A stretch of DNA of 64,000 nucleotides from JACKHA01 sp041401985 (GCA_041401985.1 JAWKTE010000004.1:62001-126000), one strand, 5' to 3'. Positions 27,555 through 35,628 are shown, counted from the first letter of the stretch. Notes: a model not told the origin generated them from the sequence alone. Translations and numbers: made by a program.

Positions 27555-28136
27555 ATGGCCAAGAAGCCACCCAATGCCGGCCCCCAGCACCCGCGCGATC
27601 GCGGCCCCGCGCTCGGAGAGGACACCCTGCTTCCTCTGGCCAAGCGGGTGACCGACGCGACGGGGTGCCCGGTGGTCGGGGGCGTCGCGGTGATCCTGCA
27701 CGGCGGCGGACGCTCCACGAGCGATATCGACATCTACTCGCCGGACCGCTGGGCGACGCACGAGGCGCTTGAGGCCGCCGGCATCCTTTGGGACAGCGCC
27801 AATCGCGAGCATGTGATCGACGGTGTTGCCGTCCACATGGTCGATGACGAATCGCTGGCCCGGACACCGGCGAAGACCAGCACGATCAAGGGGGTCAGGG
27901 TGCTCCGCTTGGCGGACCTCGTCGCCGCCAAACTCAAAGTCGGCCTGACGAGTATGCGCCGGAGCAAGGACATCACGCACGTGCTGGACCTCATCGAGCG
28001 GATTCCGCTGAAGAAGGACTTTGCCGCGGAACTGCCCCGCTCGCTCCAATCCCCGTTCAAGGCGCTGGTCGATCAGGTCCATGCGCCGCGACGCACAACC
28101 ATCCCTCCCCGCGAGTTCTGGAAGAAGTACGCATGA
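27555..28136 (+). CDS. Nucleotidyltransferase-fold protein (AbiEii-like) inside the sdh operon
   Basis: The 193-residue protein has the nucleotidyltransferase signature GGVAVILHGGGRSTSDIDIY (residues about 37-56), with the two catalytic acids in DID and a possible third in VAVHMVDD. A later VLRLADLVAAKLKVG and a KDITHVLDLIE helix are typical of AbiEii and related minimal nucleotidyltransferases. Some members are toxins of type IV toxin-antitoxin systems that modify tRNA; others are uncharacterised. No antitoxin gene is adjacent. It lies 9 bases after sdhA and overlaps sdhB by four bases (ATGA), so it is embedded in the respiratory operon. Function unknown. Confidence 0.75.
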   Translation: MAKKPPNAGPQHPRDRGPALGEDTLLPLAKRVTDATGCPVVGGVAVILHGGGRSTSDIDIYSPDRWATHEALEAAGILWDSANREHVIDGVAVHMVDDESLARTPAKTSTIKGVRVLRLADLVAAKLKVGLTSMRRSKDITHVLDLIERIPLKKDFAAELPRSLQSPFKALVDQVHAPRRTTIPPREFWKKYA

Positions 28137-28996
28137 TCGCCACGCAGCCCGCAACGACATCTCCCAAGGGCGACTCCAAGTCCGCCGCCGCCGCCCGCAG
28201 GGCCATGGCCAAGCCCAACCGCCACGTCGTGTTCCGCATCAGGCGGTGCGACGGGCCGGGCAAGGCGTCGTACTGGCAGGAGTTCCGCGTCCAGGTGCCG
28301 CCGAAGGCCAACGTGATCTCGTGCCTGCAGCGGATCGCGGCCGAGCCGGTCACGACCGACGGCACGCGGGTCACGCCGGTCGCCTGGGACGCCGGATGCC
28401 TGGAGGAGGTGTGCGGGGCGTGCACCATGGTGATCAACGGCAAGGTCCGCCAGTCGTGCTCGTGCCTGATGGACGAGTACGCCCCGAGCGAGGGCGACAC
28501 CATCACCCTCGAGCCGATGAGCAAGTTCCCTGTGGTGCGCGACCTGTGGGTGGATCGCTCGCGGATGTTCGAGGCGCTCAAGCGAGTCAAGGCCTGGGTG
28601 CCGATCGACGGAACGTACGACCTGGGGTCCGGGCCGACCGAGACGCCCGAGGCCCAGCAGGCGCGGTACGCGATGTCGGAGTGCATGTCGTGCGGGTGCT
28701 GCCTGGAGGCGTGCCCGCAGTTCACGCTGGAGGCGGATGAGTCGAAGTGGGACACGGCGTTCGTCGGGGCCGCGGCCATCAGCCAGGCCCGCCTGTTCAA
28801 CGACCACCCGACGGGCAGGGCGCTCAAGGGCGAGCGGCTTGAGGCGCTGATGGGCCCGGGCGGGGTCTCGGACTGCGGCAACGCCCAGAACTGCGTGAAG
28901 GTGTGCCCGAAGCACATCCCGCTGACCGAGTCGATCGCGTCGATCGGGCGACAGGTGACGCTGCACTCGATCGCGTCGTTCTTCAGGGGGCGGTAG
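28133..28996 (+). CDS. sdhB: Succinate dehydrogenase iron-sulfur subunit
   Basis: Carries electrons from SdhA to the membrane anchor. The 287-residue protein has an N-terminal extension of about 30 residues, then the [2Fe-2S] cysteines in CLEEVCGACTMVINGK plus a later SCSC. The two C-terminal clusters are in CMSCGCCLEACPQF and CGNAQNCVKVCPKHIP. The cysteine pattern of the last motif fits three clusters of the [2Fe-2S], [4Fe-4S], [3Fe-4S] type. Its ATG overlaps the stop of the nucleotidyltransferase gene (ATGA), so its translation may depend on that gene. Confidence 0.95.
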   Translation: MIATQPATTSPKGDSKSAAAARRAMAKPNRHVVFRIRRCDGPGKASYWQEFRVQVPPKANVISCLQRIAAEPVTTDGTRVTPVAWDAGCLEEVCGACTMVINGKVRQSCSCLMDEYAPSEGDTITLEPMSKFPVVRDLWVDRSRMFEALKRVKAWVPIDGTYDLGSGPTETPEAQQARYAMSECMSCGCCLEACPQFTLEADESKWDTAFVGAAAISQARLFNDHPTGRALKGERLEALMGPGGVSDCGNAQNCVKVCPKHIPLTESIASIGRQVTLHSIASFFRGR

Positions 28997-29037
28997 GCGG
29001 GGCGGGCGTTCCGGGCCAGCGGCGCGGATGCCATCGC

Positions 29038-29043
29038 TATCCT
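29038..29043 (+). promoter_or_regulatory. -10-like box for a possibly leaderless pabC-like mRNA
   Basis: TATCCT, then six bases (CCTCGC), then the ATG at 29050. There is no Shine-Dalgarno sequence. Confidence 0.4.
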
Positions 29044-29049
29044 CCTCGC

Positions 29050-30033
29050 ATGTCGCTGATCTTCCTGAACGGGCGGTTTGTTGAGCGGGACGAGGCGCGG
29101 GTGTCGGCGTTCGATGCCGGGCTGCAGCACGGCGTCGGGCTGTTCGAGACGATGCGGGCGAGCCTGTCGGGCGGCGAGGCGGTGGTGCACGGGCTCGAAG
29201 CGCACATGAAGCGCCTGGAGGCGTCGGCGCGGACGCTGGGGCTGTCGGACTCGCTGCGGGTCGGGGCGCTGGGGGACGCGGTCGTGGCGGCGGTTGAGAG
29301 GGCCGGGATCGTGCGGGCGCGGGTGCGGCTGACGGTGACGGGGGGGGATCTGAATCTGCTTTCGAGGGCGAGGGAGGCGGCGGAGGGTTCCGGCGGCGGC
29401 TCCGCCAGCGACTCAGCACGGAGTCCCGCGCCACCGAAGCAGCCCACTGGCCAGGATCCGACGGTCTTGATCGACGTGCAGTCGGCGACGGCGTATCCGG
29501 AGGAGATGTTCGAGCGCGGCGTGGGGGTCGCGATCGCCGACGCGAAGGCCAATCCGTTCAATCCGTTCGAGGGGCACAAGACGCTGGACTACTGGTGGCG
29601 GCTGCGCGCGCTGCAGGAAGCCGCGATGAAGCGGACCAGCGAGGCGCTGGTGTTCACGGTGACGAACCACCTTGCGGGCGGGTGCGTGAGCAACGCGTTC
29701 GTGGTGAAGGACGGCGTGCTGCTGACGCCGATCGCCCGGGGCGAGGAGGACGACGTGGCCGCGGCGGATACGGGGCGGGGCGCGGTGCTGCCGAGTCCGG
29801 TGCTGCCGGGTGTGACGCGGGCGGAGGTCGTGGCACTGGCGGAGCGCGCGGGGCTGCGGGTGCAGCGGCGGATGCTGTCGGTGTCGGACGTGCTCGGGGC
29901 CGACGAGGTGTTCCTGACCAACTCGTCGTGGGGCGTGCTGCCGGTGGTGCGGGTGGAGGCGGCGACGATCGGGGATGGGCAGCCGGGGGAGGCGACGCGG
30001 ATGTTGCGGCGGACGTGGTTGGAGGGGGCGTAG
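29050..30033 (+). CDS. Class IV aminotransferase (aminodeoxychorismate lyase / D-amino-acid type)
   Basis: A 327-residue PLP enzyme. It starts with the class IV pattern LNGRFVERDEARVSAFDAGL, then GVGLFETMRA. The catalytic lysine is in EGHKTLDYWW, and the C-terminal half has the NHLAGGCVSNAFVVKDGVL and TNSSWGVLPV segments. PabC, branched-chain and D-amino-acid aminotransferases share this fold. No pabA or pabB is nearby, so the substrate is not settled, though the length and motifs slightly favour PabC. A Gly-, Ser- and Pro-rich insert of about 30 residues (near nt 29380-29450) interrupts the domain. The ATG at 29050 lacks a ribosome-binding site but has a -10 box just upstream. Confidence 0.82.
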   Translation: MSLIFLNGRFVERDEARVSAFDAGLQHGVGLFETMRASLSGGEAVVHGLEAHMKRLEASARTLGLSDSLRVGALGDAVVAAVERAGIVRARVRLTVTGGDLNLLSRAREAAEGSGGGSASDSARSPAPPKQPTGQDPTVLIDVQSATAYPEEMFERGVGVAIADAKANPFNPFEGHKTLDYWWRLRALQEAAMKRTSEALVFTVTNHLAGGCVSNAFVVKDGVLLTPIARGEEDDVAAADTGRGAVLPSPVLPGVTRAEVVALAERAGLRVQRRMLSVSDVLGADEVFLTNSSWGVLPVVRVEAATIGDGQPGEATRMLRRTWLEGA

Positions 30034-30037
30034 AGGT

Positions 30038-30195
30038 AGGCCGGCTCTCCGAGCCGGGCTCTCTATCGCTCCTACCGAGGCTCGGTGCGCCTGGCGGTTG
30101 GCCTCGCGGTTGGGGGTTGCGTCGCGGGACGTGCGCTCGTGGCGGGTTTGAGGCTGGGTAGATGGGGTAGGGAGCCCGGCTCGGAGAGCCGGTCC
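30038..30195. repeat. Inverted pair of palindromes (family G)
   Basis: A hairpin at 30041-30057 (CCGGCTC TCC GAGCCGG) and its reverse complement at 30171-30195 (GAGCCCGGCTCGGAGAGCCG) lie about 110 bases apart. Just inside, CGGTGCGCC near 30090 is matched by GGCGCACCG near 30201, extending the pairing. Confidence 0.7.
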
Positions 30196-30206
30196 ACCGA
30201 AGGCGC

Positions 30207-30240
30207 ACCGAGTCACGCCGCCGAGCCGGCGTGACTTGGT
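30207..30240. terminator. Hairpin between convergent genes
   Basis: ACCGAGTCACGCCG pairs with CGGCGTGACTTGGT around a 6-base loop: a 14-bp stem with one G-T pair. It sits between the 3' ends of two convergent genes and could end both. There is no long T-run. Confidence 0.5.
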
Positions 30241-30267
30241 GGCACAGTGGTGGTTCGCGCGGCGAAC

Positions 30268-30675
30268 TCACGCGTAGCCGAGGCGGTCGAGGTCGTCCTC
30301 GTCGAGGCCGAAGTGGTGGCCGATCTCGTGCAGGAGGGTGATGCGGATCTCGTCGAGGATGCGCTGCTGGCCGGCGGTCCAGCCGCCCGCGGCGTTGACG
30401 ATGCCGACGCGGAAGAGGTGGATGTCGGTGGGCAGTTCGGCGGAGTGCTCGATGGAGCGCTCGGTGAGCATGAGGCCGGTGTGCAGGCCGCAGAGGGACT
30501 CGCGCTCGTCGGGCCACTCGTCGCGTGGGACGCCGATCTCGGTAAGCATGGCGTCGGAGGGGCGGTCCAGGACGATGACGGGGATCTCGTCGAGCACGCG
30601 ATGGAGGTTGGGCGGGAGTTCGTCGAGGACGCGCTCGAGCAGGGCGTCGAAGCGATGTCGCTGCGGGGCGTTCAC
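30268..30675 (-). CDS. Small zincin-type metallopeptidase
   Basis: A 135-residue protein with the zinc-binding helix LLHEIGHHFGLDEDDLDRLG near the C-terminus, which has the HExxH motif followed by an acidic region. This matches the small metallopeptidase family PF06262 (about 120-140 residues), widespread but of unknown substrate. The GTG at 30675 gives the family length. It has no Shine-Dalgarno sequence, though AACAAT ends five bases upstream. Palindromes flank the gene on both sides. Confidence 0.85.
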   Translation of the reverse strand: MNAPQRHRFDALLERVLDELPPNLHRVLDEIPVIVLDRPSDAMLTEIGVPRDEWPDERESLCGLHTGLMLTERSIEHSAELPTDIHLFRVGIVNAAGGWTAGQQRILDEIRITLLHEIGHHFGLDEDDLDRLGYA

Positions 30676-30699
30676 GAGGGATTGTTGCGGATGTGGGGG

Positions 30700-30775
30700 A
30701 CCGGGGCGGGGTGGCCCCGGCTCGCGCGCTGTGGGGGGAACGGAACCGGGGCGGGGACGCCCCGGCTCGCGCGCT
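30700..30775. repeat. Tandem pair of palindromes (family B)
   Basis: Two copies of ACCGGGGCGGGG..., each ending CCCCGGCTCGCGCGC, at 30700-30730 and 30745-30775, in the same orientation. This differs from the usual inverted pairing. Confidence 0.75.
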
Positions 30776-30784
30776 GCACGCGGG

Positions 30785-31825
30785 TTAGGACGTGGGGTTG
30801 GTGCGGGTGGTCGGGGCCGCGACGTCGGAGAGGGCCAGGGGCGGGGAGGCGACGACGGGGGCGAGGCGGATGGTGTCGAGGACCATGCTGCCCAGGCCGA
30901 GGGTGACCAGCAGCGAGCCGACGCCGATGAAAAGTGTCGCGGCGATGCGCAGGGCATCGGAGAGAGCACCGTCGGCTGGAAGGGCGAAGATGGCCAGCAC
31001 GTCGCCGACGGCGCCGACGCCGATGGCCGCGGCCATGGCGAGCATGGTCTGACGATCGACCTGGCCTGTCCGCATGACCATGGACCTGGCGGCCAGCACG
31101 CGGGCGTTTGGGCGGAGCAGGAGGAGGATCGCGACGAGAAGGGCTTCGGCAAGCAGACGCCATGTGGCCCGCGTGGGGTCGATGCCGCCGACGTCCAGAT
31201 AGGGGCTCGGGTCGCGGGCGTCGATGGCGGTGTGGATGTGTCGGATGGTGAGCAGGAGCGGGATGTAGAGCAAGCATGCGGCGGCGGCGGCCCAGGACTG
31301 CCACGCGGGGATGCGCCCGTGGGGGCGGATGAGCGCGAGGGCGGCCAGGGCGGAGATGGTGATGCCGGCAAGGATGGCGGGGGCGATCCAGCCGGGTGTG
31401 CTCACGCTGGGGCCGACGCGTTCGAGCGCCTCGATCGCGCGGGGCACCCAGGAGGCGACGGCGGCGGCGAGGGCGCCGATCGTCCAGAGGATGAGACAAC
31501 CGGCGGTCACCTTCGGCGTATAGAGCGGCTGGAGTTCCTTGGCCAGCGGGTCGACGCGTGCCAGGATGGTGGCGCGGATCGCGGTGCCGCATTCGGGGCA
31601 CTTGCCGCTGATCGAGAGGCCGCGGAGGTTGTACGTGCAGCGGACGCAGGGAAGGGCGCCGGTGAGTTCGAGCGCGAGTTCGGGGGCGCGGGTCGGTGCG
31701 GTCGTGCCGGGCGCGTGGGCGGCGTCGCCGTCGTGGTCGTCGGCGTCTTCCGGCCCGGACTGTCCGCCCGCCGGTTGCTGCACGGCGCACTCCACTTGCG
31801 AGACCGAACCGGATCGGGCGGCCAT
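30785..31825 (-). CDS. Zinc-ribbon integral membrane protein of unknown function
   Basis: The 346-residue protein begins with about 45 acidic and Pro-rich residues. A zinc ribbon follows, CVRCTYNLRGLSISGKCPEC (about residues 57-76), then six or seven membrane helices. The YNLRGL-CPECG ribbon in front of a membrane domain is a common architecture in Phycisphaerae and related planctomycetes, with no known function. No catalytic residues are evident. The start at 31825 was chosen at the first ATG of the coherent frame; the gene is divergent from moxR, and a promoter candidate lies at 31886-31912. Confidence 0.75.
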   Translation of the reverse strand: MAARSGSVSQVECAVQQPAGGQSGPEDADDHDGDAAHAPGTTAPTRAPELALELTGALPCVRCTYNLRGLSISGKCPECGTAIRATILARVDPLAKELQPLYTPKVTAGCLILWTIGALAAAVASWVPRAIEALERVGPSVSTPGWIAPAILAGITISALAALALIRPHGRIPAWQSWAAAAACLLYIPLLLTIRHIHTAIDARDPSPYLDVGGIDPTRATWRLLAEALLVAILLLLRPNARVLAARSMVMRTGQVDRQTMLAMAAAIGVGAVGDVLAIFALPADGALSDALRIAATLFIGVGSLLVTLGLGSMVLDTIRLAPVVASPPLALSDVAAPTTRTNPTS

Positions 31826-31885
31826 GTTCGGGCCGCGGGGTTGTGGCCGCGGGCCGGGTCTTCCGGCCCGCGCACCAGCCAGTTC

Positions 31886-31912
31886 TATACTCCCCCCCGC
31901 CCAGATGTGCAA
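31886..31912 (-). promoter_or_regulatory. Candidate promoter of the zinc-ribbon membrane gene
   Basis: On the minus strand: TTGCAC, a 17-base spacer, then TATAGA, about 60 bases before the ATG at 31825. The sequence TATACT on the plus strand overlaps it and could serve moxR. Confidence 0.35.
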
Positions 31913-31960
31913 GCAGACCCGCCCGCAGACGCCCGTTTGCCGGCACGGAGGCCCGAGAAC

Positions 31961-32896
31961 ATGACCGATGCCCGGGACGCGATCGCCCGCCTGCGTGAGA
32001 GCGTTGGGCGGGTGTTTCTGGGGCACGCCGCGGTGCTCGACGACGTGCTGGTGTGCCTGCTGGCTCGGGGGCACCTGTTGATCGAGGACGTGCCCGGCGT
32101 GGGCAAGACGGTGCTGGCCTCCGCGGTGGCCAAGTCGATCGACTGCTCGTTTTCGCGCCTGCAGATGACGCCCGACATGCTGCCCAGCGACGTGCTGGGG
32201 GTGTCGGTGTACAACCGGGCGACCGAGTCGTTCGAGTTCAAGAAAGGGCCGATCTTCGCGAACATCGTGCTGGCCGACGAGATCAACCGGACGACCCCGC
32301 GGACGCAGACGGCGCTGCTGGAGGCGATGAACGAGTCGAGCGTGTCGGTCGAGGGCGTGGTGCACACGCTGCCGCAGCCGTTCATGGTGCTCGCGACGCA
32401 GAACCCGTACGAGTTCGAGGGGACGTACCTGCTGCCGGAGAACCAGTTGGACCGGTTCCTGATGCGGGTTCGGATCGGGTATCCGGGGGCCGACGACGAG
32501 GCACGGGTGATCGAGCAGCGCCCGGCCCAGACGCTGCTGCGCGACATGGCCCCGGTGATCCACGGGCAGGACGTGGTGATGGCCCAGGCGCGGGTGGACC
32601 AGATCAGGCTCGACCGGTCGCTGGTGGAGTACATCGTGCAGATCGCGCGGGCGACGCGGGAGCACGAGTCGGTGCGCGTGGGGCTGTCGCCGCGCGGCTC
32701 GCAGGCGCTGGCCCAGGCGGCACGGGCGACGGCGCTGGTGGAGGGGCGGGAGTATGTGGTGCCCGAAGATATCCTGACGCACGTGCAGGACGTGTGCGCC
32801 CACCGCCTGATCACGCGGGCCTCGCTTGGCGAGAGCGACGAGGAGGCGGCGGGGATCCTGCGGGAGATCGTGGAGCGGGTGCCGAGCCCGGTTTGA
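31961..32896 (+). CDS. MoxR-family AAA+ ATPase
   Basis: A 311-residue ATPase. It has Walker A at EDVPGVGKTVLASAVAKSID, the MoxR-typical LQMTPDMLPSDVLG, Walker B at VLADEINRTTPRTQTALLEA, sensor 1 in VLATQNPYEFEGTYLLPENQ, and the VRVGLSPRGSQAL segment. MoxR proteins act as chaperones that activate or mature partner proteins, usually through a DUF58 or VWA protein encoded next door. Here no such gene follows; the nearest VWA gene is 13 kb away. The ATG at 31961 is preceded by CGGAGG at a 9-base distance. Confidence 0.93.
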   Translation: MTDARDAIARLRESVGRVFLGHAAVLDDVLVCLLARGHLLIEDVPGVGKTVLASAVAKSIDCSFSRLQMTPDMLPSDVLGVSVYNRATESFEFKKGPIFANIVLADEINRTTPRTQTALLEAMNESSVSVEGVVHTLPQPFMVLATQNPYEFEGTYLLPENQLDRFLMRVRIGYPGADDEARVIEQRPAQTLLRDMAPVIHGQDVVMAQARVDQIRLDRSLVEYIVQIARATREHESVRVGLSPRGSQALAQAARATALVEGREYVVPEDILTHVQDVCAHRLITRASLGESDEEAAGILREIVERVPSPV

Positions 32897-32953
32897 GTGT
32901 TCATCGCGGTGCGAGTCTGTGCCGCTGATTGCATCGACTGAAAGGAGCCCGGC

Positions 32954-33166
32954 GTGGCCCGACTGATCCGCATCGAGCACGACCGCCCGTTCCGCATCTC
33001 GCCGGAGGACTTCCCGAAGGATGGGAAGTCGATCTGGATCTGCGGCTGCGGGCTGACCAAGACCTGGCCGTACTGCGACAAGTCGCACGGGGCGTGCGAC
33101 ACGGAGGAGGCGGGCAAGACATACGTCTATGAGGCGGATGGGAGCCGGAAAGAGGCGGGGCAATAG
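32954..33166 (+). CDS. CDGSH-type iron-sulfur protein
   Basis: A 70-residue protein with the cluster-binding motif CGCGLTKTWPYCDKSH, matching the C-x-C...C-D-x-S-H ligand set of CDGSH (mitoNEET-like) domains that bind a [2Fe-2S] cluster through three Cys and one His. The N-terminal half forms the beta cap typical of single-domain bacterial members. The GTG start has AAAGGAG six bases upstream. It is 57 bases after moxR on the same strand and may be cotranscribed. The role (redox or cluster transfer) is not known. Confidence 0.88.
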   Translation: MARLIRIEHDRPFRISPEDFPKDGKSIWICGCGLTKTWPYCDKSHGACDTEEAGKTYVYEADGSRKEAGQ

Positions 33167-33177
33167 CGGAGTTGGGA

Positions 33178-33735
33178 TCAGCGCGGCGTATCGGGCGTTC
33201 CCACGAGTTCGAGGTACCGAGGCGCCACGTCGTTGGGCACCATGAACGTCAGGTTGTACTGGGCGATCCTCCAGGCTCGCGAGACCGAGCCGCGCGGGGC
33301 GCGGGCGTCGCGCACGAGCACGCCGGTGCCGCGGAGGTCGCCGTAGGTGTCGTTGCGGACGACCTCATCGAACCACGCGACATCGCCTCGGGGCGAGAGG
33401 GCGATGTGGCGCTCGATGGCGTGGTAGGTCCAGGCGGAGTCGCGGCCAAAGTAAGGCGCGGCCCAGGCCTGGAAGTCGGGCTTGGGCCAGCGCTCGGCCG
33501 GGTCGGTGCCCAGGAACACGGCGTCATCGGCGAGCAGGTCGAAGTAGAGGGCCTCGTCGGCCCGGGCTGCGGCGTCGTGGAAGGCGTCGAGGGTCGCGGC
33601 GACCTGCTGCTCGGGGGTGGGGTCGGGCAGGGACTGGTTGCGGTGCCAGCCGTTGGAGGTGCAGGCGGGGAGGGTGAAGAGGGTTGCCCAGGTCAGGATT
33701 GCGTTGAGTGTTCTGGCTCTGGTCCGGCTATTCAC
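33178..33735 (-). CDS. Putative lipoprotein with SnoaL/NTF2-like domain
   Basis: A 185-residue protein. The N-terminal hydrophobic segment ends in a lipobox, TLPAC, with the lipidated Cys near residue 26. Residues about 45-180 resemble DUF4440/SnoaL-like NTF2 folds: a VAATLDAFHDAAARADEALY helix, then FDLLADDAVFLGTDPAERWP, and a later strand pair ending in a tryptophan-rich WRIAQYNLTFMV. This fold is a general ligand-binding or scaffolding pocket, and no catalytic set is clear. The GTG at 33735 was chosen because GGAGG lies eight bases upstream; the frame upstream of it reads through palindromes. Confidence 0.75.
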   Translation of the reverse strand: MNSRTRARTLNAILTWATLFTLPACTSNGWHRNQSLPDPTPEQQVAATLDAFHDAAARADEALYFDLLADDAVFLGTDPAERWPKPDFQAWAAPYFGRDSAWTYHAIERHIALSPRGDVAWFDEVVRNDTYGDLRGTGVLVRDARAPRGSVSRAWRIAQYNLTFMVPNDVAPRYLELVGTPDTPR

Positions 33736-33738
33736 TCG

Positions 33739-33826
33739 CGCGCCCTCCGGTCGGGGAAGAGTGTGCGGCTTTCCAGGGGCTGAAGCCCCTGGCAACGATC
33801 GTGCGCCCTCCGGGCGGGGACGGGCC
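33739..33826. repeat. Palindrome (family F) flanked by direct repeats
   Basis: A hairpin CCAGGGGC-TGAA-GCCCCTGG at 33773-33792 lies between two near copies of CGCGCCCTCCGGNCGGGGA (33739-33757 and 33801-33820), the first overlapping the ribosome-binding site of the lipoprotein gene. Confidence 0.7.
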
Positions 33827-33885
33827 ACGTGGAGAATGGAGAAAGGTTGGCTGTCGCGGGCGACTGCGGCGCATCGCCCGCTCGC

Positions 33886-34566
33886 TTACTGGTCGTGGCT
33901 CCGTTCGAGGCCGTTCAACGCGCGGCGCAGATTCTCGCGGGCGGCCCTCTCGAAGCGATCCTGGAACGCCAGCGTGAAGTAGATGCGTGGGCGGGCGAGC
34001 ATATCGCGGAAGAACGCGGCCCGCCCGGCCCGCCACTTCTCGTCGGAAGCCCAGGCGTACTCCTGGCGGATCGCCCGCGTGTTCGCGTCGAACACCGCCG
34101 GCTCGGCGGCGAGGGACGCGAGATCGACGTCGCGGATGATGGCCTCGAGGTGGTCCGCCGGCTCGCCTTTGTGGGTCGTGGCCATGATCAGGCGGCGGCC
34201 CGCCTCGATCGTCGCGGCGGGCAGGCCAAGGTCGCGGGCGAGCATGGCGGCGATGCCGGCGCTGCGGGCCTCGTTGTCGGGGCGGCGCGAGTCGTAGACG
34301 CAGTCGTGGAGGAAGATGGCGAAGCGGATTCTGTCGGTGGGTTCGGCGATGCTCGGGTCAGGGAGGTCGTTCGGGTCGACGAGGCGCAGGCAGGCCATGA
34401 TGTGGTCGAGGTTGTGGTAGGCGCGGGGCGGGTGGTGGTACATGGCATCGACCACGAACCAGGCGCGACCGATGCTTTCGTCGTCGCCGGCGCCGAGCGA
34501 GCGGCAGACCCTGTCCCACAGTCGCTCGAGGTCGACCGGGTTGGGCGTCGTTGGCGCGTCACCCAC
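33886..34566 (-). CDS. HD-domain metal-dependent phosphohydrolase
   Basis: A 226-residue protein of the predicted HD-superfamily hydrolases (COG4339 type). The metal ligands are seen as YHNLDHI near residue 47, FAIFLHDCVYD near residue 82 (the HD pair) and IIRDVDLASL further on, with a C-terminal YFTLAFQDRFERAARENLRR helix. The substrate is unknown; relatives are annotated only by fold. The GTG at 34566 overlaps the end of the plsC-like gene by eight bases, so the two form an operon. It has no ribosome-binding site of its own, consistent with coupling. Confidence 0.85.
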   Translation of the reverse strand: MGDAPTTPNPVDLERLWDRVCRSLGAGDDESIGRAWFVVDAMYHHPPRAYHNLDHIMACLRLVDPNDLPDPSIAEPTDRIRFAIFLHDCVYDSRRPDNEARSAGIAAMLARDLGLPAATIEAGRRLIMATTHKGEPADHLEAIIRDVDLASLAAEPAVFDANTRAIRQEYAWASDEKWRAGRAAFFRDMLARPRIYFTLAFQDRFERAARENLRRALNGLERSHDQ

Positions 34567-35392
34567 GAGATGGCTCCGTTCTCGACGCGTCGGTCGGGCC
34601 CGATGACGAGGACGAGGCGGACTCGGCGGCCCGGTCGGGTTCACCGTGCGCCTCTGGTGTTGGCTCGAACGATGCCCCATCGCCCGGCCCCGCCGGTGGG
34701 AATCGCCCGCGCGTCCGCCGGCGCAGCTCGGCCCGCAGTTCGAGTCGCAACGCGTCGATCTCGCGTTCGAGCCGGCGCATGGCGTTGCGCGGGCCGTCGC
34801 GGAGGAGTTCTTCGCTGGCGATGGGCGTGCCGTACTTGACGGCGATCCGGCGCCCGAACAGGTACGGGCGCTTGCGGTCGCGTGGCCAGGCGTCGAACGC
34901 GCCCTCGATGGCCGCGGGCAGGACGGTGCAGTTGGCCCGCTTGAGGATCAGGGCGACGCCCGGCTTGAACGCCCGCATCCGTCCGTCCGGGCTGCGCGAG
35001 CCCTCGGGGAAGATGATCACGCAGTTGCCCTGGCCCAGGCGGCGCAGGATCTCCTTCATCGCGGCGGTGTCGCCCTCGCCCGACTCGCTCTTGATCGGGA
35101 TCGTGTTGAGGTTGCCGATGAGCCAGGCGAAGAAGCGGTTGGTGTACAGGCCGCTGCGGGCGACGTGGACGCAGACCCAGGGGGTGAGGCCGCAGCCGAC
35201 ACAGGTGGAGTCGAGGAAAGACTGGTGGTTGGCGACGACCAGCAGCGGGCCCTTGCGGGGCGCGACGGACTTGCCGTAGGCCCGCCAGCGGTAGAAGAGG
35301 ATCATGAGCCAGCGCGAGATGGTCTCGCAGGCCTGGTAGAACCAGCGCTGGCGACGGGTGAGGCCCGGGGCGAGATCGTTCCAGTTCGGCAC
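34559..35392 (-). CDS. plsC: 1-acyl-sn-glycerol-3-phosphate acyltransferase family protein
   Basis: The 277-residue protein carries the acyltransferase motifs NHQSFLDS (HX4D catalytic pair) and VIIFPEGSRSPDGRM, with a nearby membrane segment (ISRWLMILFYRWRAY) before them. PlsC adds the second acyl chain in making phosphatidic acid. A homologous acyltransferase with another acceptor cannot be excluded. The C-terminal 50 residues are Arg-, Ser- and Pro-rich. The GTG at 35392 starts the family-like protein; TACGAT ends five bases upstream of it. The upstream frame reads through tandem repeats and was rejected. Confidence 0.85.
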   Translation of the reverse strand: MPNWNDLAPGLTRRQRWFYQACETISRWLMILFYRWRAYGKSVAPRKGPLLVVANHQSFLDSTCVGCGLTPWVCVHVARSGLYTNRFFAWLIGNLNTIPIKSESGEGDTAAMKEILRRLGQGNCVIIFPEGSRSPDGRMRAFKPGVALILKRANCTVLPAAIEGAFDAWPRDRKRPYLFGRRIAVKYGTPIASEELLRDGPRNAMRRLEREIDALRLELRAELRRRTRGRFPPAGPGDGASFEPTPEAHGEPDRAAESASSSSSGPTDASRTEPSRG

Positions 35393-35397
35393 GTGGG

Positions 35398-35403
35398 ATC
35401 GTA
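35398..35403 (-). promoter_or_regulatory. -10-like box for a possibly leaderless plsC-HD mRNA
   Basis: On the minus strand TACGAT, then five bases (CCCAC), then the GTG start. No Shine-Dalgarno sequence. Confidence 0.35.
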
Positions 35404-35414
35404 CCGGGAAGACC

Positions 35415-35624
35415 CCGCGAACGCGGAGGGCGCGGAGGGGGACGCGGAGGGGCGCGGAGGGGGGAAGTTGGTCAGAGCCCGACGCGCAAGCGTCGTGGTC
35501 CCCGCGCAGAGCCCGACGCGCGAGCGTCGCGGTTCGTTTCCGCCCGCGTCGCGTTGCATCCCCCGCGCCACTGGCCTCCACCGACAGCCGCCCAACCCGA
35601 CCACGACGCTCGCGCGTCGGGCTC
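35415..35624. repeat. Tandem GGAGGG repeats and three family C palindromes
   Basis: Two direct copies of ACGCGGAGGGNGCGGAGGGG (about 35420-35462) are followed by two direct palindromes at 35475-35495 and 35509-35532 (GAGCCCGACGCGC-A/G-AGCGTCG) and one inverted copy at 35604-35624. Each palindrome is CGACGC, a GCAA or GCGA loop, and GCGTCG. They lie between two minus-strand genes. Confidence 0.8.
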
Positions 35625-35628
35625 TGCG

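Noticed and set aside
25008..28160. A 1,050-codon minus-strand frame opposite sdhA and sdhB
   Set aside because: A shadow of the strongly conserved succinate dehydrogenase genes.
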